Assembly (NCBI GenBank): GCA_028554755.1 | Contig: JAPTOF010000007.1 | Span: 12,447,001-12,511,000, forward strand | Length of the DNA: 64,000 nt | From: Cordia subcordata | Taxonomy: Eukaryota > Streptophyta > Magnoliopsida > Boraginales > Cordiaceae | Direction: 5' to 3' | In this document: piece by piece, positions 44,217 to 54,287 of the stretch | Numbering within the stretch: position 1 is the stretch's first letter | How the letters are laid out: every line of letters starts with the position of its first letter | Translations under genes and position numbers: made by a program | Notes under the pieces: model-generated | Told to the model about the DNA's origin: nothing | The model's input: the letters and a program-made list of their open reading frames with translations, nothing else | Database searches by the model: none

Positions 44217-45067
44217 ATATGTATGTGTGTGTGTGTGTATATATATCAAATACCCACTACAAGAATGTACTAAATCAACCCATAAAATAAGTGTTAATCA
44301 CCCTAACATGCTCTATTCATACATAGAATAAACTAGGACAAAAGGGAGATAAAAAGTCTTCCCTTTCATCCTTAGCCATCTCTTTATAATCCTTGAGAAA
44401 AGCCTCAAATCTTAGTGCTTGATTTACCAAAGATGCTCGATTCCTAGTGCAGATATGTATGGATGAGTGTCTGTGAGGTGGATGAGTATGTGAATAGGTT
44501 AGGGTTTAATGCATATGGAGGACGAGGTGAAAGCTTTTAAAAGTTGCAAAGAATAGCCTAAAAATGGGTTTAAAAAGCTGTCCTGCAAGCACTGCCAGAA
44601 GGGTCAACTGGTTGACTGGCAAAATGGATAAAGTGACAAGTAATATCCTCGACTTTCTACCTCTACCTGTCACCCTAACCGGTTGACTGACAAGGACTCC
44701 TAGGGTGACTAGCAGTTACTGCTTAATGCTCTAGAGTTTGCTAATTTCGCTCTAGTCTTCCCCATTTGTTTCAAGCCTCGTTGGCATGCTTCCAAACTTA
44801 TTTTTCTTGCTTTTTTCATTCTCTAAACCCTTTGCAAGATCTGCTTATGTCCCCTTCATCTTTGATCAAGCTTCAAGCATTGCTCAAAACTCACCTAAAA
44901 CACAAGTTAAGCACTTTAGTATAGCATTTATGCTCTAAGCTCAGGTATGGACATCTAAAACCAAATATATACAAGTATGATATAAATGCTATACTAATAC
45001 ACTTGATAAAGCATAAAATTCCTTTAAAAGTATAGAAAAATACATGAACAAGTATGGCCAAACCAAG

Positions 45068-45788
45068 ACATATTTCTTATTCCCAAGCAAGATTGAACCT
45101 ATGTTTATCTCTAAGAAGATAACGAGGGTTGCCAAGAGTATTGACTTGCTATCTTAGTAAATCTAAGGAATATGAAGGGGTCATTCCTTTTGTAATAGGG
45201 ATCTCTAAGCCTTTTAGGATCCTTCCCTTACTCACAAAGGGTCTCGTACTTCACAAGAAGCTCCCAAGTAGCTATAACTATAACAAACCTAGGATTCTAA
45301 CATACACACCTGGGATGTTGATACTTCATGGCTGCTCGACTAACATGGCTTCCCAATATGCATATGGCCTCAAAGATACAAGAAGAAAGAAGATACAATC
45401 ATAATGGATTACAAATGACGTAAGAGCCTTACTCACAATACAATGAAAGAACCAAAAAGAGAAACTTGTGCTGCCAAGTTGACTTTGTGTTACTTAACAC
45501 TTTACTCAATGAACTTCTTTTTTTTCAATCTTTTTGGTGCCTTTTGGCCTTTTCCACATTTTTCACTTTTTTTACTTTTTTGCCTTCTTTCATTTTTTTG
45601 CATTTTTCACATTTTTGAATTACATAACATAAATAAAAGGGGGTTAGTAAAAGAAAGGCCAAGGCATATTAAAAAAGAACCAATCAAGGGAAGGGCACTC
45701 ATATCAACAACCTGAATAACACTTTTTTCGACCAAGTCATGGGGTAGCTACAAGGTGTATTCTTACAAGTGCTTACTTGTCACAGCTT
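45068..45788 (-). other. Second copy of Athila 3' interior abutting the LTR of E
   Basis: A reverse copy of the 3' module (GTTGCCAAGAGTATTGACTTGC as in H and J, and a T-rich tract at 45510-45620). It lies on the side of the 5' LTR of E where host flank is expected. In minus orientation the order is therefore interior - LTR - primer site - interior, as in a tandem sharing one LTR. The aORF-like frame 45443-45715 (plus) keeps the KLTLCYLTLY start and a basic tail (KERPRHIKKEPIKGRAL). The right end is cut at about 45788 by copia sequence. Confidence 0.65.
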
Positions 45789-46616
45789 TCAAAAAACTAT
45801 CTTGGCATCCATTTGCCATATCTTGTAGTTAGGTGAGAAGTTTTCCTCATAATCAATACCTTCTTTCCAGGTATAACCCTTGGCCACCAATCTAGCTTTA
45901 AAAGTTTCAACCTTTTCGTCAGCTCCTCTCTTCCGCTTGTAGACCCACTTGCACCTTATAGGTTTTACCTTTTTAGGTGCTTCAACAAGCTCCCAGACTC
46001 CATCAAAGTACATAGACTCCAGCTCAAAATCCATTGCCTTGCGCCACTAGTTAACATCTATATCGAAAACTACTTTATTATAACGAGTGCAATCCTCAAC
46101 CTCATCCTTATTGGAAGTCTCAAAGTACTTCCCATAGTATCTATCAGGCTATTTGGGAATCCTCCCACTATGATTGGCTCCGGTACACTAGTAGCAACTA
46201 GCTATTTTTCCTTTTCCATATTAATAGGTGGGTTTAGAGACTTCTCATAAATCTCTTCAAGAATAACTCCAAATTCTAGTGTTTTCTGGATCACCATATC
46301 ATCCTCCAAGTATCTAGTATAAGAGTTAATAAGCACCTTCTACTCCTTAAGATTATAGTAGATCCTATTTCTGGTTCCCTTAGGATACCCAATGAAATAG
46401 CATAATTCTGACCCAGATTCTAACTTTGTAGCAAAGCTACTTAGTACGTAAGCTGGACAACCCCAAATGCATAAATGACTCAAGTTGGGCTTATGTCTTG
46501 TTCATATTTCTTAAGGTGCCTTAGGTATTGACTTCAATGGTACCAACTTCAGAACAAATGCCTTCATTTCTTGGGCATACCCCCAAAAGGATAAAGATAA
46601 CAATGCATGAAACATC
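45789..46616 (-). pseudogene. Ty1/copia integrase-RT fragment
   Basis: Minus strand. The integrase core end (FHALLSLSFWGYAQEMKAFV, compare the usual SFWGYAxETA) is followed by LCIWGCPAYVL, KLESGSELCYFIGYPKGTRN and RIYYNLKE. A linker with stops comes next. RT then begins [20 protein letters not shown], followed by [20 protein letters not shown] and ENFSP, then jumps to [12 protein letters not shown]. The block between FSP and YxIWQMD (normally about 17-20 residues) is missing. Both ends are abrupt and neither LTR is attached. Confidence 0.85.
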
Positions 46617-46702
46617 ATCCGACCATGGCTTGTGTGGAGACTATAGTGTAGCACCTAAAGCATGCTTATGATCCGAGCATGGCTTGTATGGAGACTATAA
46701 TG
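46617..46702 (+). repeat. Two-copy tandem duplication, period about 54 bp
   Basis: GACCATGGCTTGTGTGGAGA (46621) and GAGCATGGCTTGTATGGAGA (46675) start two similar units. The block corresponds to the segment just after integrase in H (GAGCATGGCTAAAGTGGAG, about 12405-12424), which has one copy. Confidence 0.7.
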
Positions 46703-47431
46703 CTTCAAGACCCAATCTATAGAGGTTGAAGATAAGTTGGTGATCGCTTGGCGAACGACATTGTGGTTAGCAACACTAGGAGGAAACTTAGGTTAAGTTT
46801 TGTCATTTTCATTTCTACTTTCATTTTTCTTTCATTTTTTTCTTTCTTTTCACCCGCAAAAAGTGTTGAATCTCGATCCCTTTTCCTATAGCATACACCT
46901 TGTCTTATTGTTGCACAAGCCAATGCAAGCTTGCATTGGAATACTACTAACCTTATTCGTTGTGAGTGCTTATGGTTTGTTTAGTAGTAGGGTTAGTAGT
47001 TGAAATATGACCCATTGGCATGAAGAACTTCAACAAGAATGCAAGGTTGTATCTATCCTTTCTCCACTAGTTCCCCATTTATCTACTCTTTCCCCACCAT
47101 ATTTACTTGCTTTGTGTTGCTTATTTACTTGTCATGTGGTTCTATTTTATTTGCTTGAGGAAAGCAAAGTTTAGGTACGAGGGTGTGGGATTTTGGTGCT
47201 TATTGTTTTATGCTTCATTAGGGTAGTTTGAATTATTCTTTTTAAAATTAGTTAAAAAATTTTTTTTTTGTGCATATAGAGTCGTTTAGTTCTTGGTTGA
47301 TTGAAGTGTTAATTATTGTGATTGACTCAATTGATTGGTGATAAAAGTTTACATTGTGGGAAGTTAATGGAGTGAAGGAAGAACCGAGTCTTGGAGGGGA
47401 TACCCTTTAAAATTGTGGGGAGTGAGTGCCT

Positions 47432-47743
47432 TTAAGAATGTACCTTGTAACTAGCCCATGGCTTGATTGAAAAGAGTGTTGAAAAAGGGTATTGATATGA
47501 GTGCCCCTTTCTTGATTGGTTCTTTTTTATGTGCCTTAGCCTTTCTTTTCCTTTTCTTTTTGTTATATAAATGCAATGCAAAAATGCAAAAAAATCTTTA
47601 AAAAAATGGAAAAGGGAAAAAGGTGCAAAAAGATGAAAAAGATTGAGAAATCGAAGAAAAGTCAAAAAAAAAGAAGAAAAAGCCAAAAGCACCAAAAAGT
47701 TCAATGAATAAGTGCTCAAGTGACAAAATGTTAACTTAGACAA
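47432..47743 (-). other. Antisense Phe-rich ORF (aORF), L copy
   Basis: 103 codons: MSKLTFCHLSTYSLNFLVLL, a Phe/Leu-rich stretch, then HCIYITKRKGKERLRHIKKN, SRKGHSYQYPFSTLF and KPWASYK. It is the longest and cleanest member of this set and matches E1 at both ends. The predicted product would be hydrophobic with a basic tail. A composition artefact is the main alternative. Confidence 0.4.
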
Positions 47744-48154
47744 AGTTATCTTCTTTGTTCTTCATTGTTATATGAATAAGGCTCTTACATCATTTTGTGA
47801 GCCATTGTGTTTATATATTCTTTCTCTCTTTGTCTTTAAGGTTTTGTGCATGTTGCGGAGGCTATATTAGCCGAGGGGGCACGAAGTATCAACATTCCGA
47901 GTGTGTGCGTTAGAATACCGGACTTGTGGTGGTTTAGCTACAAAGGAATTTCCCATGAGATATAAGGCCCTTTATGAGTAGAGGAAGGATCCAAAGAGGC
48001 TTGGGAATCTCTCTACAATAGAAATGACCCCTTCATGCTCCTGAGGTTCACCCTGATAGCGAGTCAATCCTTTAAGCAATCCTTTTTATCATCTTTGAGA
48101 TAAACTTAGGTTTGGGCTTCCTTGGGGATAAGCAAGGAGAAGATTTGGGGTTGT

Positions 48155-50027
48155 TGATGTGTTTCAGTTTTGTGTATGCTTGCCTTAATATTTATTCATG
48201 TTTTTGAGGTGTCATGTGCATATAAAGTGGCATTAGTGTAGTACTTATGATGGAATTAGGATTAAGAGAGACAATTGTACATAGTTAAGCTTAATAGATA
48301 ACTACTACAATAATTGCTCTTTTTATGATTTAAGTGATTTGAGGGTTGATACTGAGCTTGCACGATGAAGGGTGATGAAGATAAAAGGTCTACAAGTCGT
48401 GGAAAAGAGGTCGAAAGCAAAGAAGATGAAGAATGAAAACCAAAAGAGCTACTGGCTCACTCTTAAGATCTACTGCTAACTTGTTCGGTTAATCGGCAAT
48501 TCCAGATAAGACAATTGCCTACCAGCTGGTAGGTATAGTTAACCGGTAATTACAGTGAGCCCCAAAAATGAACTGGTCGACCCCCCAATCTACTGGCCGA
48601 ATGGTAAGGTTGACTAATAGTGACGCTGAAGTCTATAAATAGGGCTCCATTTTAGCATTTTATTATCATCTATTCACACACACTTCACACCTACTTTGCA
48701 CACACACCAAACCCTAACTCACCCACCTCACACATATCTTTTCACACACTTCCTACTTGGATTCAAACTAGATTGGAGTGATTTAACACTATTTGAGTGT
48801 GGATTTCATCAAGTTCTGTACAAGGATAGCTAGGATGGAAAAGAAGTTTCATAATCTCTCTTTCATCCTATTTTCATTTATGATTGAGTAAACTTGATTA
48901 GGGTGATCTAGCTTGTGTAATGGGTTGATTTAACACTCTTGTGTTGTGGCACTTTCCAAAGCTTATTTATATACATACTTTGTTTTTCATGTTCAATGGC
49001 TTTTATTCAATACATGTCTATATGTTTGATTAAATGCCTATGTAAGTAATATGTGTATAAATTGGAGTTTATTCGCTATAACACCTCTAATCCATCTAAT
49101 ATTCATGTCTATGTGTTTATTTATGGATTGTACGAAGTAGGCTTGCTTTGTTCATGTCTATGTGAGTAATATCATGCTTTATAGTGAATATAACTCCAAT
49201 ATTGCCTATATGATTTGTACGCAATTGCTATTAAAGGTGTAAATCAAACATGATGATGTCTTGGTAGTGAATAGGTCGACATATCCATAACACCATAGGA
49301 TAGAAGATGTGGGATTGCGCTTATAAATTTAATCCCTCTATTGTAAACCTTAGAATGATGGTGCATGACTTAGGATTAGCCTAGATCAAGTCCCCTTTAG
49401 CTTTAAATCCAACTAATAAGAGTTCGGATAAGTTTAGTCGACCTTAGTAATCCTAGGTCTTGGCTTTAAATATAGCCAATGGTTTAGGAGCTAGGGTAGG
49501 TTCATTCTAGGTCACCTAGGAAGCTATTTTAGTCCCACTTATAGCCCTAGGTCATGAGGACCATGCCGTAGCTCTAAGAGTGCATGCTTGGAGATGGACT
49601 AATAATGAGTCCTAAGGATGAATTAAGATACTAGACAGTGACTTAGTTATAGAGCGTCACATAGATAAGTCATTTCCCATAATCCTATAGCATAAGAGTT
49701 GAGAATCACCCATTAGCAAGCTAAGTCACCCTAACCCCTTTCCATTAGTTAATTCCCTTCTAGGTTAGCTGGTGTACCATTTTTTCCCATTCCCAATTCC
49801 CATAGTGTAATTCCCTTTTTATATCCCTTGAGCTCCTCGATAGTTGAAAACCCTAAAAATATGCTTAGGATAGGTTTTCTTTTAGGCACCATCTAGAACA
49901 CACCCGCATAGAATTCTTTCCACACAATCGCCTTCCTACGGTTTCACACCCGCTGTCGAACACACTATATTGCACTGGTTCATGCACTTATGGATCTTTC
50001 AAGGCTTGCACCTTTACAGAGACATCA
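48155..50027 (+). repeat. 3' LTR of L
   Basis: It runs TGATGTGTTTCAGTTTTGTG to TTACAGAGACATCA, 1873 bases. U3 contains GGTTAATCGGC, TTAACCGGTAATT and CTGGTCGACC (48484-48580), followed by TATA box TATAAAT (48634-48640), a CACACA leader and telo-box AAACCCTAA (48709-48717). R-U5 has the twin stem-loop region (about 49388-49475). It is the best single example of the promoter module. Confidence 0.88.
48634..48717 (+). promoter_or_regulatory. LTR promoter core: TATA box and telo-box
   Basis: TATAAAT (48634-48640) followed about 70 bases later by AAACCCTAA (48709-48717) within a CA-rich leader. The same pair occurs in solo LTR D (42850 and 42914). In reverse it occurs in solo LTRs A (3281-3290 and about 3185-3193) and C (59407-59416 and about 59323-59331). 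Transcription is expected to start between the two elements. The start was not measured. Confidence 0.5.
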
Positions 50028-51222
50028 ATTGTCTACCACGTACATTGAGTGTTATATTATAATTTATTTGGGACATGTATATGCAACAATAGAGTCTATG
50101 TGACCTCTTGGATTTGTCCACTTGATCACAAGAAATCTAGTACTAGTAATATAACTGTTTAGGGGTATATTGGTAATTTGGCTTATAGGTCACTCCTTAG
50201 ATCAAGATATCCGTAACTAATGGATGATCATTATATAGGACTAGAGATTTTGAGGTTCCCAATGTAGTCTTGGGGGTGATGGTACTTATTGCGACTGGCC
50301 TTGACTATAGGTATACGTAGAGAGGCGTTTTGGTCATTTCACTTTGTTGGTCAAAGACAAAGGTCACCAAAGCAGGTAACAAGCTCTTGCTTAGCTAGTG
50401 ATTATCCTTAGAGTATGGCTTTGGTCTTCTGGTGGAAATAGACCGAGGTCAAAGTGGCCTTGATGTCGCCAAAGCGGTGGCGAGGACATTTTGATCATTT
50501 TGAGAGCCAAGGATGATTATATCTTTTGATCCCTCCGCTAGTCATGTTCCAATTGGATGTAATTAATTAAGGATGGCTAATTATGTGGATTACTTAATTA
50601 AGATTTGATTTTAGAGTTAAGAAGGGATTTTATTATTCAGATCATTTTAATATAACTCATGGATATCTTAATTAAATAAGCGAGACCCGCATGAAGATAT
50701 TCATAGTGTGTGAAGTAGGATATTTTGGAGAAGACTTATCTATAGAGAACATTCCTTTTCTAGAAGATAAAAAGGGGCATTATTAGAAAAAATAATCTTC
50801 CTAGCATCTTATCTTTACTAGGGTTGTCATGTACTACTATATATAGTGGCACTTGGCAAGACCCAAGTATGGATACATAATATAAGAAGCTCATTTTCTC
50901 TATGTATGCAGAATTTTTCACACAATCACACTAAGAACACACATTATTAACCTAAACCTCAATTAATCCCTAAATAATACTTGCCCACTACATAACACAT
51001 TACATCCTAGCTATTGGTGATTGATTATGGTGGAGAAGACCAGTAGAGGGCTAGTACGAGACAGGTAATTAAGAAAAGAGGCTTCATCAAACGACACTAC
51101 ACATCAAGCGTGGCACACTACATCTCATCTTCTTTATATATGTTGTTTATGTGATTGTGCACATATGTGTAATAGATGTTTAGTTGTTATAATTCGCTAC
51201 TATTATCAACCCGAACACAACA
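50028..51222 (+). repeat. Diverged copia-type LTR, plus orientation, 5' truncated
   Basis: It is the inverted counterpart of 52468-53690. For example, GCAACAATAGAGTCTATGTG (50090-50109) matches the complement of the block at 53600-53625. GTGATTATCC, CTTTGGTCTTCTGGT and TATAGGTATACGTAGAGAGG also recur in inverted form. It starts abruptly after the L LTR and probably ends at ACACAACA near 51222. No primer site follows, so it is likely a solo LTR or remnant. Confidence 0.6.
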
Positions 51223-52454
51223 TCCTTGTGAATATACACGTTAAGTCTATCTTGTCAAATCTAGGTACTTGTGATAGCCTCCAATGGGGAAGTAAATGCC
51301 ACTAACCCTTGACATGAATCGGATGTTGAAGGTCGTGAGGTTTTCCATTCCCTATTCCCACTTAATATTTTAACTTTGAGGGTTTTTCTTATCCTTCATT
51401 TATTTTGGTATCTTGTTTTGGATCTTAACACCCTTAGTAATCACTATATTCCATCCTGTGTTACTAAAACACACTTGACACCACAAACAAATTGGACCTA
51501 TATCTAGACTAAATCTATAGGTATAAGTCTGTTGATTAATTAGTGTGACAAACAACTAAGGTTCTTAACCAATTACATGCATTGCTTCTTTAGAATCTTC
51601 TAATTTTCAAAATTAGCCTAAGCAATATTGAGGGACTCATCAAAGTCAAGTCGAAACAAGATCCAAGGGCTAGCCAATTTAAAACCCTACTTGGGTAGAC
51701 ATGTTGCTTTGTGATCACTTGCAATAATCATACATACAATTAAACATGCACATAAATATTGCAAAATAAACAATTCTAGCATAAATAAATGGTCTTCGAT
51801 CGATGGCTACCTATAATAATGCCCTAGGCATAAAGCCCAAAGCAATCAGACTTGTCAAAACTTCAAAACAGCTGCAAATTGCCTCTACTAGTCGAGCTCT
51901 GCACTCTTACCGATCAACCAGCCAGGTCGACCGATACATCCAGAATGTGAACTTCTTTTGTTGGTCAAGCAAAGGCCTCTTATCGATTGACCAATAGGGT
52001 CAACCAGTTCTTCCAAAAAGCTTCACAACACTACTGGTCGAGCCTAGGCCTTTTACTAGTCGACTGGTTGGGTCGACAGGTACATCTAGAACGTCTCAAA
52101 CTCTGTGCACAGTAGCTAGTTCATCTCTGAATCAATACAATACGAGGAATTACATAGAAAATCAACCTATACAAGCTTCATCTATGACAAGAAACATAAA
52201 TTTGGCCACCAAATACAAGCCAATTTCTACCCCTATGCTTCTCTCAAATTGAAGCTATATTAACTTTCCATGCAAGAAAAATAAATCCATATATTTGAAC
52301 CATTGATTAGAATAAAAAATTACACACAAACTGCAACCACAAAGTTTAGCCCATAACACTTACACATCAATCTTGCTACCCACAAGATTATTACACGTTC
52401 TATTGATTTATTACACAATCTAAGGTCATAACCATGTGTACAATGGTATCTATT
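51223..52454. other. Region between the inverted copia LTRs
   Basis: The right part should be the interior leader of the minus-strand copia element whose primer site is at 52455-52465. No gag-like frame was recognised. At 51890-52095 there is a cluster of GGTCGACC-like sites (GGTCGACCGATAC, ATCGATTGACC, CTAGTCGACTGGTTGGG) of the kind seen in the Athila LTR promoters, without the rest of such an LTR. The 64-codon frame at 51803 is not conserved and is not called. Confidence 0.5.
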
Positions 52455-52465
52455 CTCTAATACCA
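52455..52465 (-). promoter_or_regulatory. copia primer binding site (initiator tRNA-Met)
   Basis: The minus strand reads TGGTATTAGAG two bases after an LTR ending GATCCAACA. This matches the usual copia primer site TGGTATCAGAGC except for one transition. It fixes the orientation and 3' end of the LTR to its right. Confidence 0.75.
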
Positions 52466-52467
52466 CT

Positions 52468-54287
52468 TGTTGGATCTAATGGCTATTACCACATGCAAGG
52501 TTAAGTTTTAGTTTTTATTTTTTAAATTCATAATCAAGACATAGTGGCAGAAAATAGCAAAAAACATATTATACACAAAGGAATCAGTATAACCACACAA
52601 AGATAACAAGTATAGATGAAGATATCATTACCCTTGTTGCTTGAAATGATTGCACATGGCCTCTTTCTGTTAAATCTTCCTCGAAATAGCCTTTTAGTAG
52701 TTTTCTCCACTATATCCTTCACGCTATTGCTTGGATACATTTAGATATATAGTTTCTGAGCTAGATTACAGGCTAAATTAAGGATATTTGATTTAGTGTA
52801 TATTCTTGGTGTTAATGTGTGAAAATTCCTCCACACACACCAAGAAGAGAAAATATTCAAAGTGGCTCTAGGAGCCCTAAAATGGATAAGATTCAAGGAA
52901 TATCATAGATTACCTACAATACCCTTCCTTAAACTTTTCTAGATAAGGAATATTCCTTTGGTATAAAGACACCCAAATATTCCACATCATACATAAACTA
53001 AATATCTCACATGTTGTCCCTGCTCGTCCAATTAAGATATCTATGAGTTATGTTAAGAAGACCTAGATAATAAATAAATCCCTTCTTAATATTCCAAACT
53101 CATATCTTAATTAAGAAACCACATATTCAAATCCTCAATTATGTATCCACTAAAGTAATGGCTAGTGGAGGAACCAAAAGACATAATTACCCTTGGCTCC
53201 CAAAATGGCTAAAATGCCCTTGCTACCCCTTTAGCAATATCGCGGCCATTTTGACTCTGGTCTACTCTACCAAAAGATCAAAGTCACAGTCCAAGGGTAA
53301 TCACTAGCTGAGCAGGAGTTTGTTACATGAAGTAACCTCTGTCTTCAGCCAACTGAGCGAAATGACCACAGTGCCCCTCTATGTATACCCGTAGTCAAGG
53401 CTGGTTCAAACACGTACCATCACCTTTAAGACTACATCTGGAACCTTGGACTCTCTAGTCCAAAATAGTGATCACCAACTACTCATGGATCTCTTGATTT
53501 AAGGAGCGACCTGTAAGCCAAATGATCGATATACCCCTGAAGGGTGATATTGTTAGATCTAGATTTCTGATGATCAAAAGGACAAATCCAAGAGGGCACA
53601 TAGACTTTATTGTTGCATATGCATGTCCTAATTGATCAGAATACAACACCCATCGTATGAGGTAAACAATCTTATCACTCAAGACCTCTCCTCATGATAC
53701 ATCAAAGCACTGTACTCCAACTTCATTAGTTCATCAACACATGCTCAAGATTAAGAGCATTAGTCACTCGGAAGTAGTAAGTGTCTTGTCTTCTATATGT
53801 GATGGTGTGGTTCTAGAAGATATACCAATGCATGACATACGCATTAGGAGTAAAGTCCAGAAAGACCCTCTAATGACCTAAGTAGATCACCCCTATCGGA
53901 GGAAGTCTTATCCCGGTAGAGTGCCCAACACTACCATTCGACAATGGATATCTTTTATGATATACCTAAAGCTAGACTTAGACCTACTATGTATCTAGCC
54001 TCACTGTGCACCCAAGTCATTGGTCTATATTGTTGGACCTTTACATAACGTAACACACACATACCCCAGAGATAATGCATGTAATGCTCATAAGTTTATC
54101 CAATTATCAAATATCTAGTTCAATATCCATGTATAAGTGGTCTTTAGGCATATAATCCGAACACTTACTACCTATGAAAACACTAAAACACTCTCTAATC
54201 TTAAGTAGATTCAATCCCTCAGTTCTACAACCAAATACTCTTGCAACCCTTCCACCAAGATACACATTTTGTGATGGAGATGCAACA
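52468..54287 (-). repeat. copia-type 5' LTR, minus orientation
   Basis: On the minus strand it begins TGTTGCATCTCCATCAC (54287) and ends TAGATCCAACA (52468), with TGTTG...CAACA terminal repeats and a primer site just beyond. That makes about 1820 bases. The right border is tentative. The part 52740-53690 has an inverted homologue at 50028-50990. Confidence 0.6.

Larger units (their letters stand above)
28285..45067 (-). mobile_element. Non-autonomous Athila-type element E, hosting F and solo LTR D
   Basis: Read on the minus strand: 5' LTR 45067-41265 (with solo LTR D inside), primer site 41258-41240, a 5' ORF region 41085-39526, then (after removing F with its GTATT duplication) 31235-30065 of 3' region, polypurine tract and 3' LTR 30064-28285. 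The two LTRs match each other closely (for example CATCCTAGAAAGCTA and GGGAAAAGTAAACCTAATC in both). No gag, protease, RT or integrase was found. The far end of the 3' LTR is truncated and the near flank of the 5' LTR is other Athila interior, so no target duplication can be read for E. Confidence 0.75.
41265..45067 (-). repeat. 5' LTR of E, split by solo LTR D
   Basis: LTR sequence runs 41265-42373 and 44217-45067 (about 1960 bases in all). On the minus strand it ends TCATGATCA beside the primer site. It matches 28285-30064 along its length but holds a 38-bp tandem duplication (41369-41406 and 41407-41444) and an expanded TTAA repeat that the partner lacks. At the far end (about 45067) the normal TGATGTG terminus and adjoining polypurine tract are damaged by a short deletion (ACATATTTCTTATTCCC in place of the longer junction). 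Confidence 0.75.
46617..50027 (+). mobile_element. 3' end of Athila-type element L (5' truncated)
   Basis: The plus-strand 3' module (46703-48154) is followed by a 3' LTR. The 5' part ends at the copia fragment, with no coding sequence of its own. The module has the CTTGAGGAAAGCAAAGTTTAG block (about 47152-47172), TTGATATGAGTGCCCC, the A-rich tract (47575-47700) and the polypurine tract (48131-48154). After 50027 the sequence changes to a copia-type LTR whose first part is missing, so L probably inserted there. No matching duplication can be seen because the left end is gone. Confidence 0.75.

Noticed and set aside
48121..48154. Repeated CTTGGGGACAAGCAAGG blocks as a CRISPR-like or satellite array
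   Set aside because: Copies are one or two per element at fixed places next to LTRs, not a regular array.
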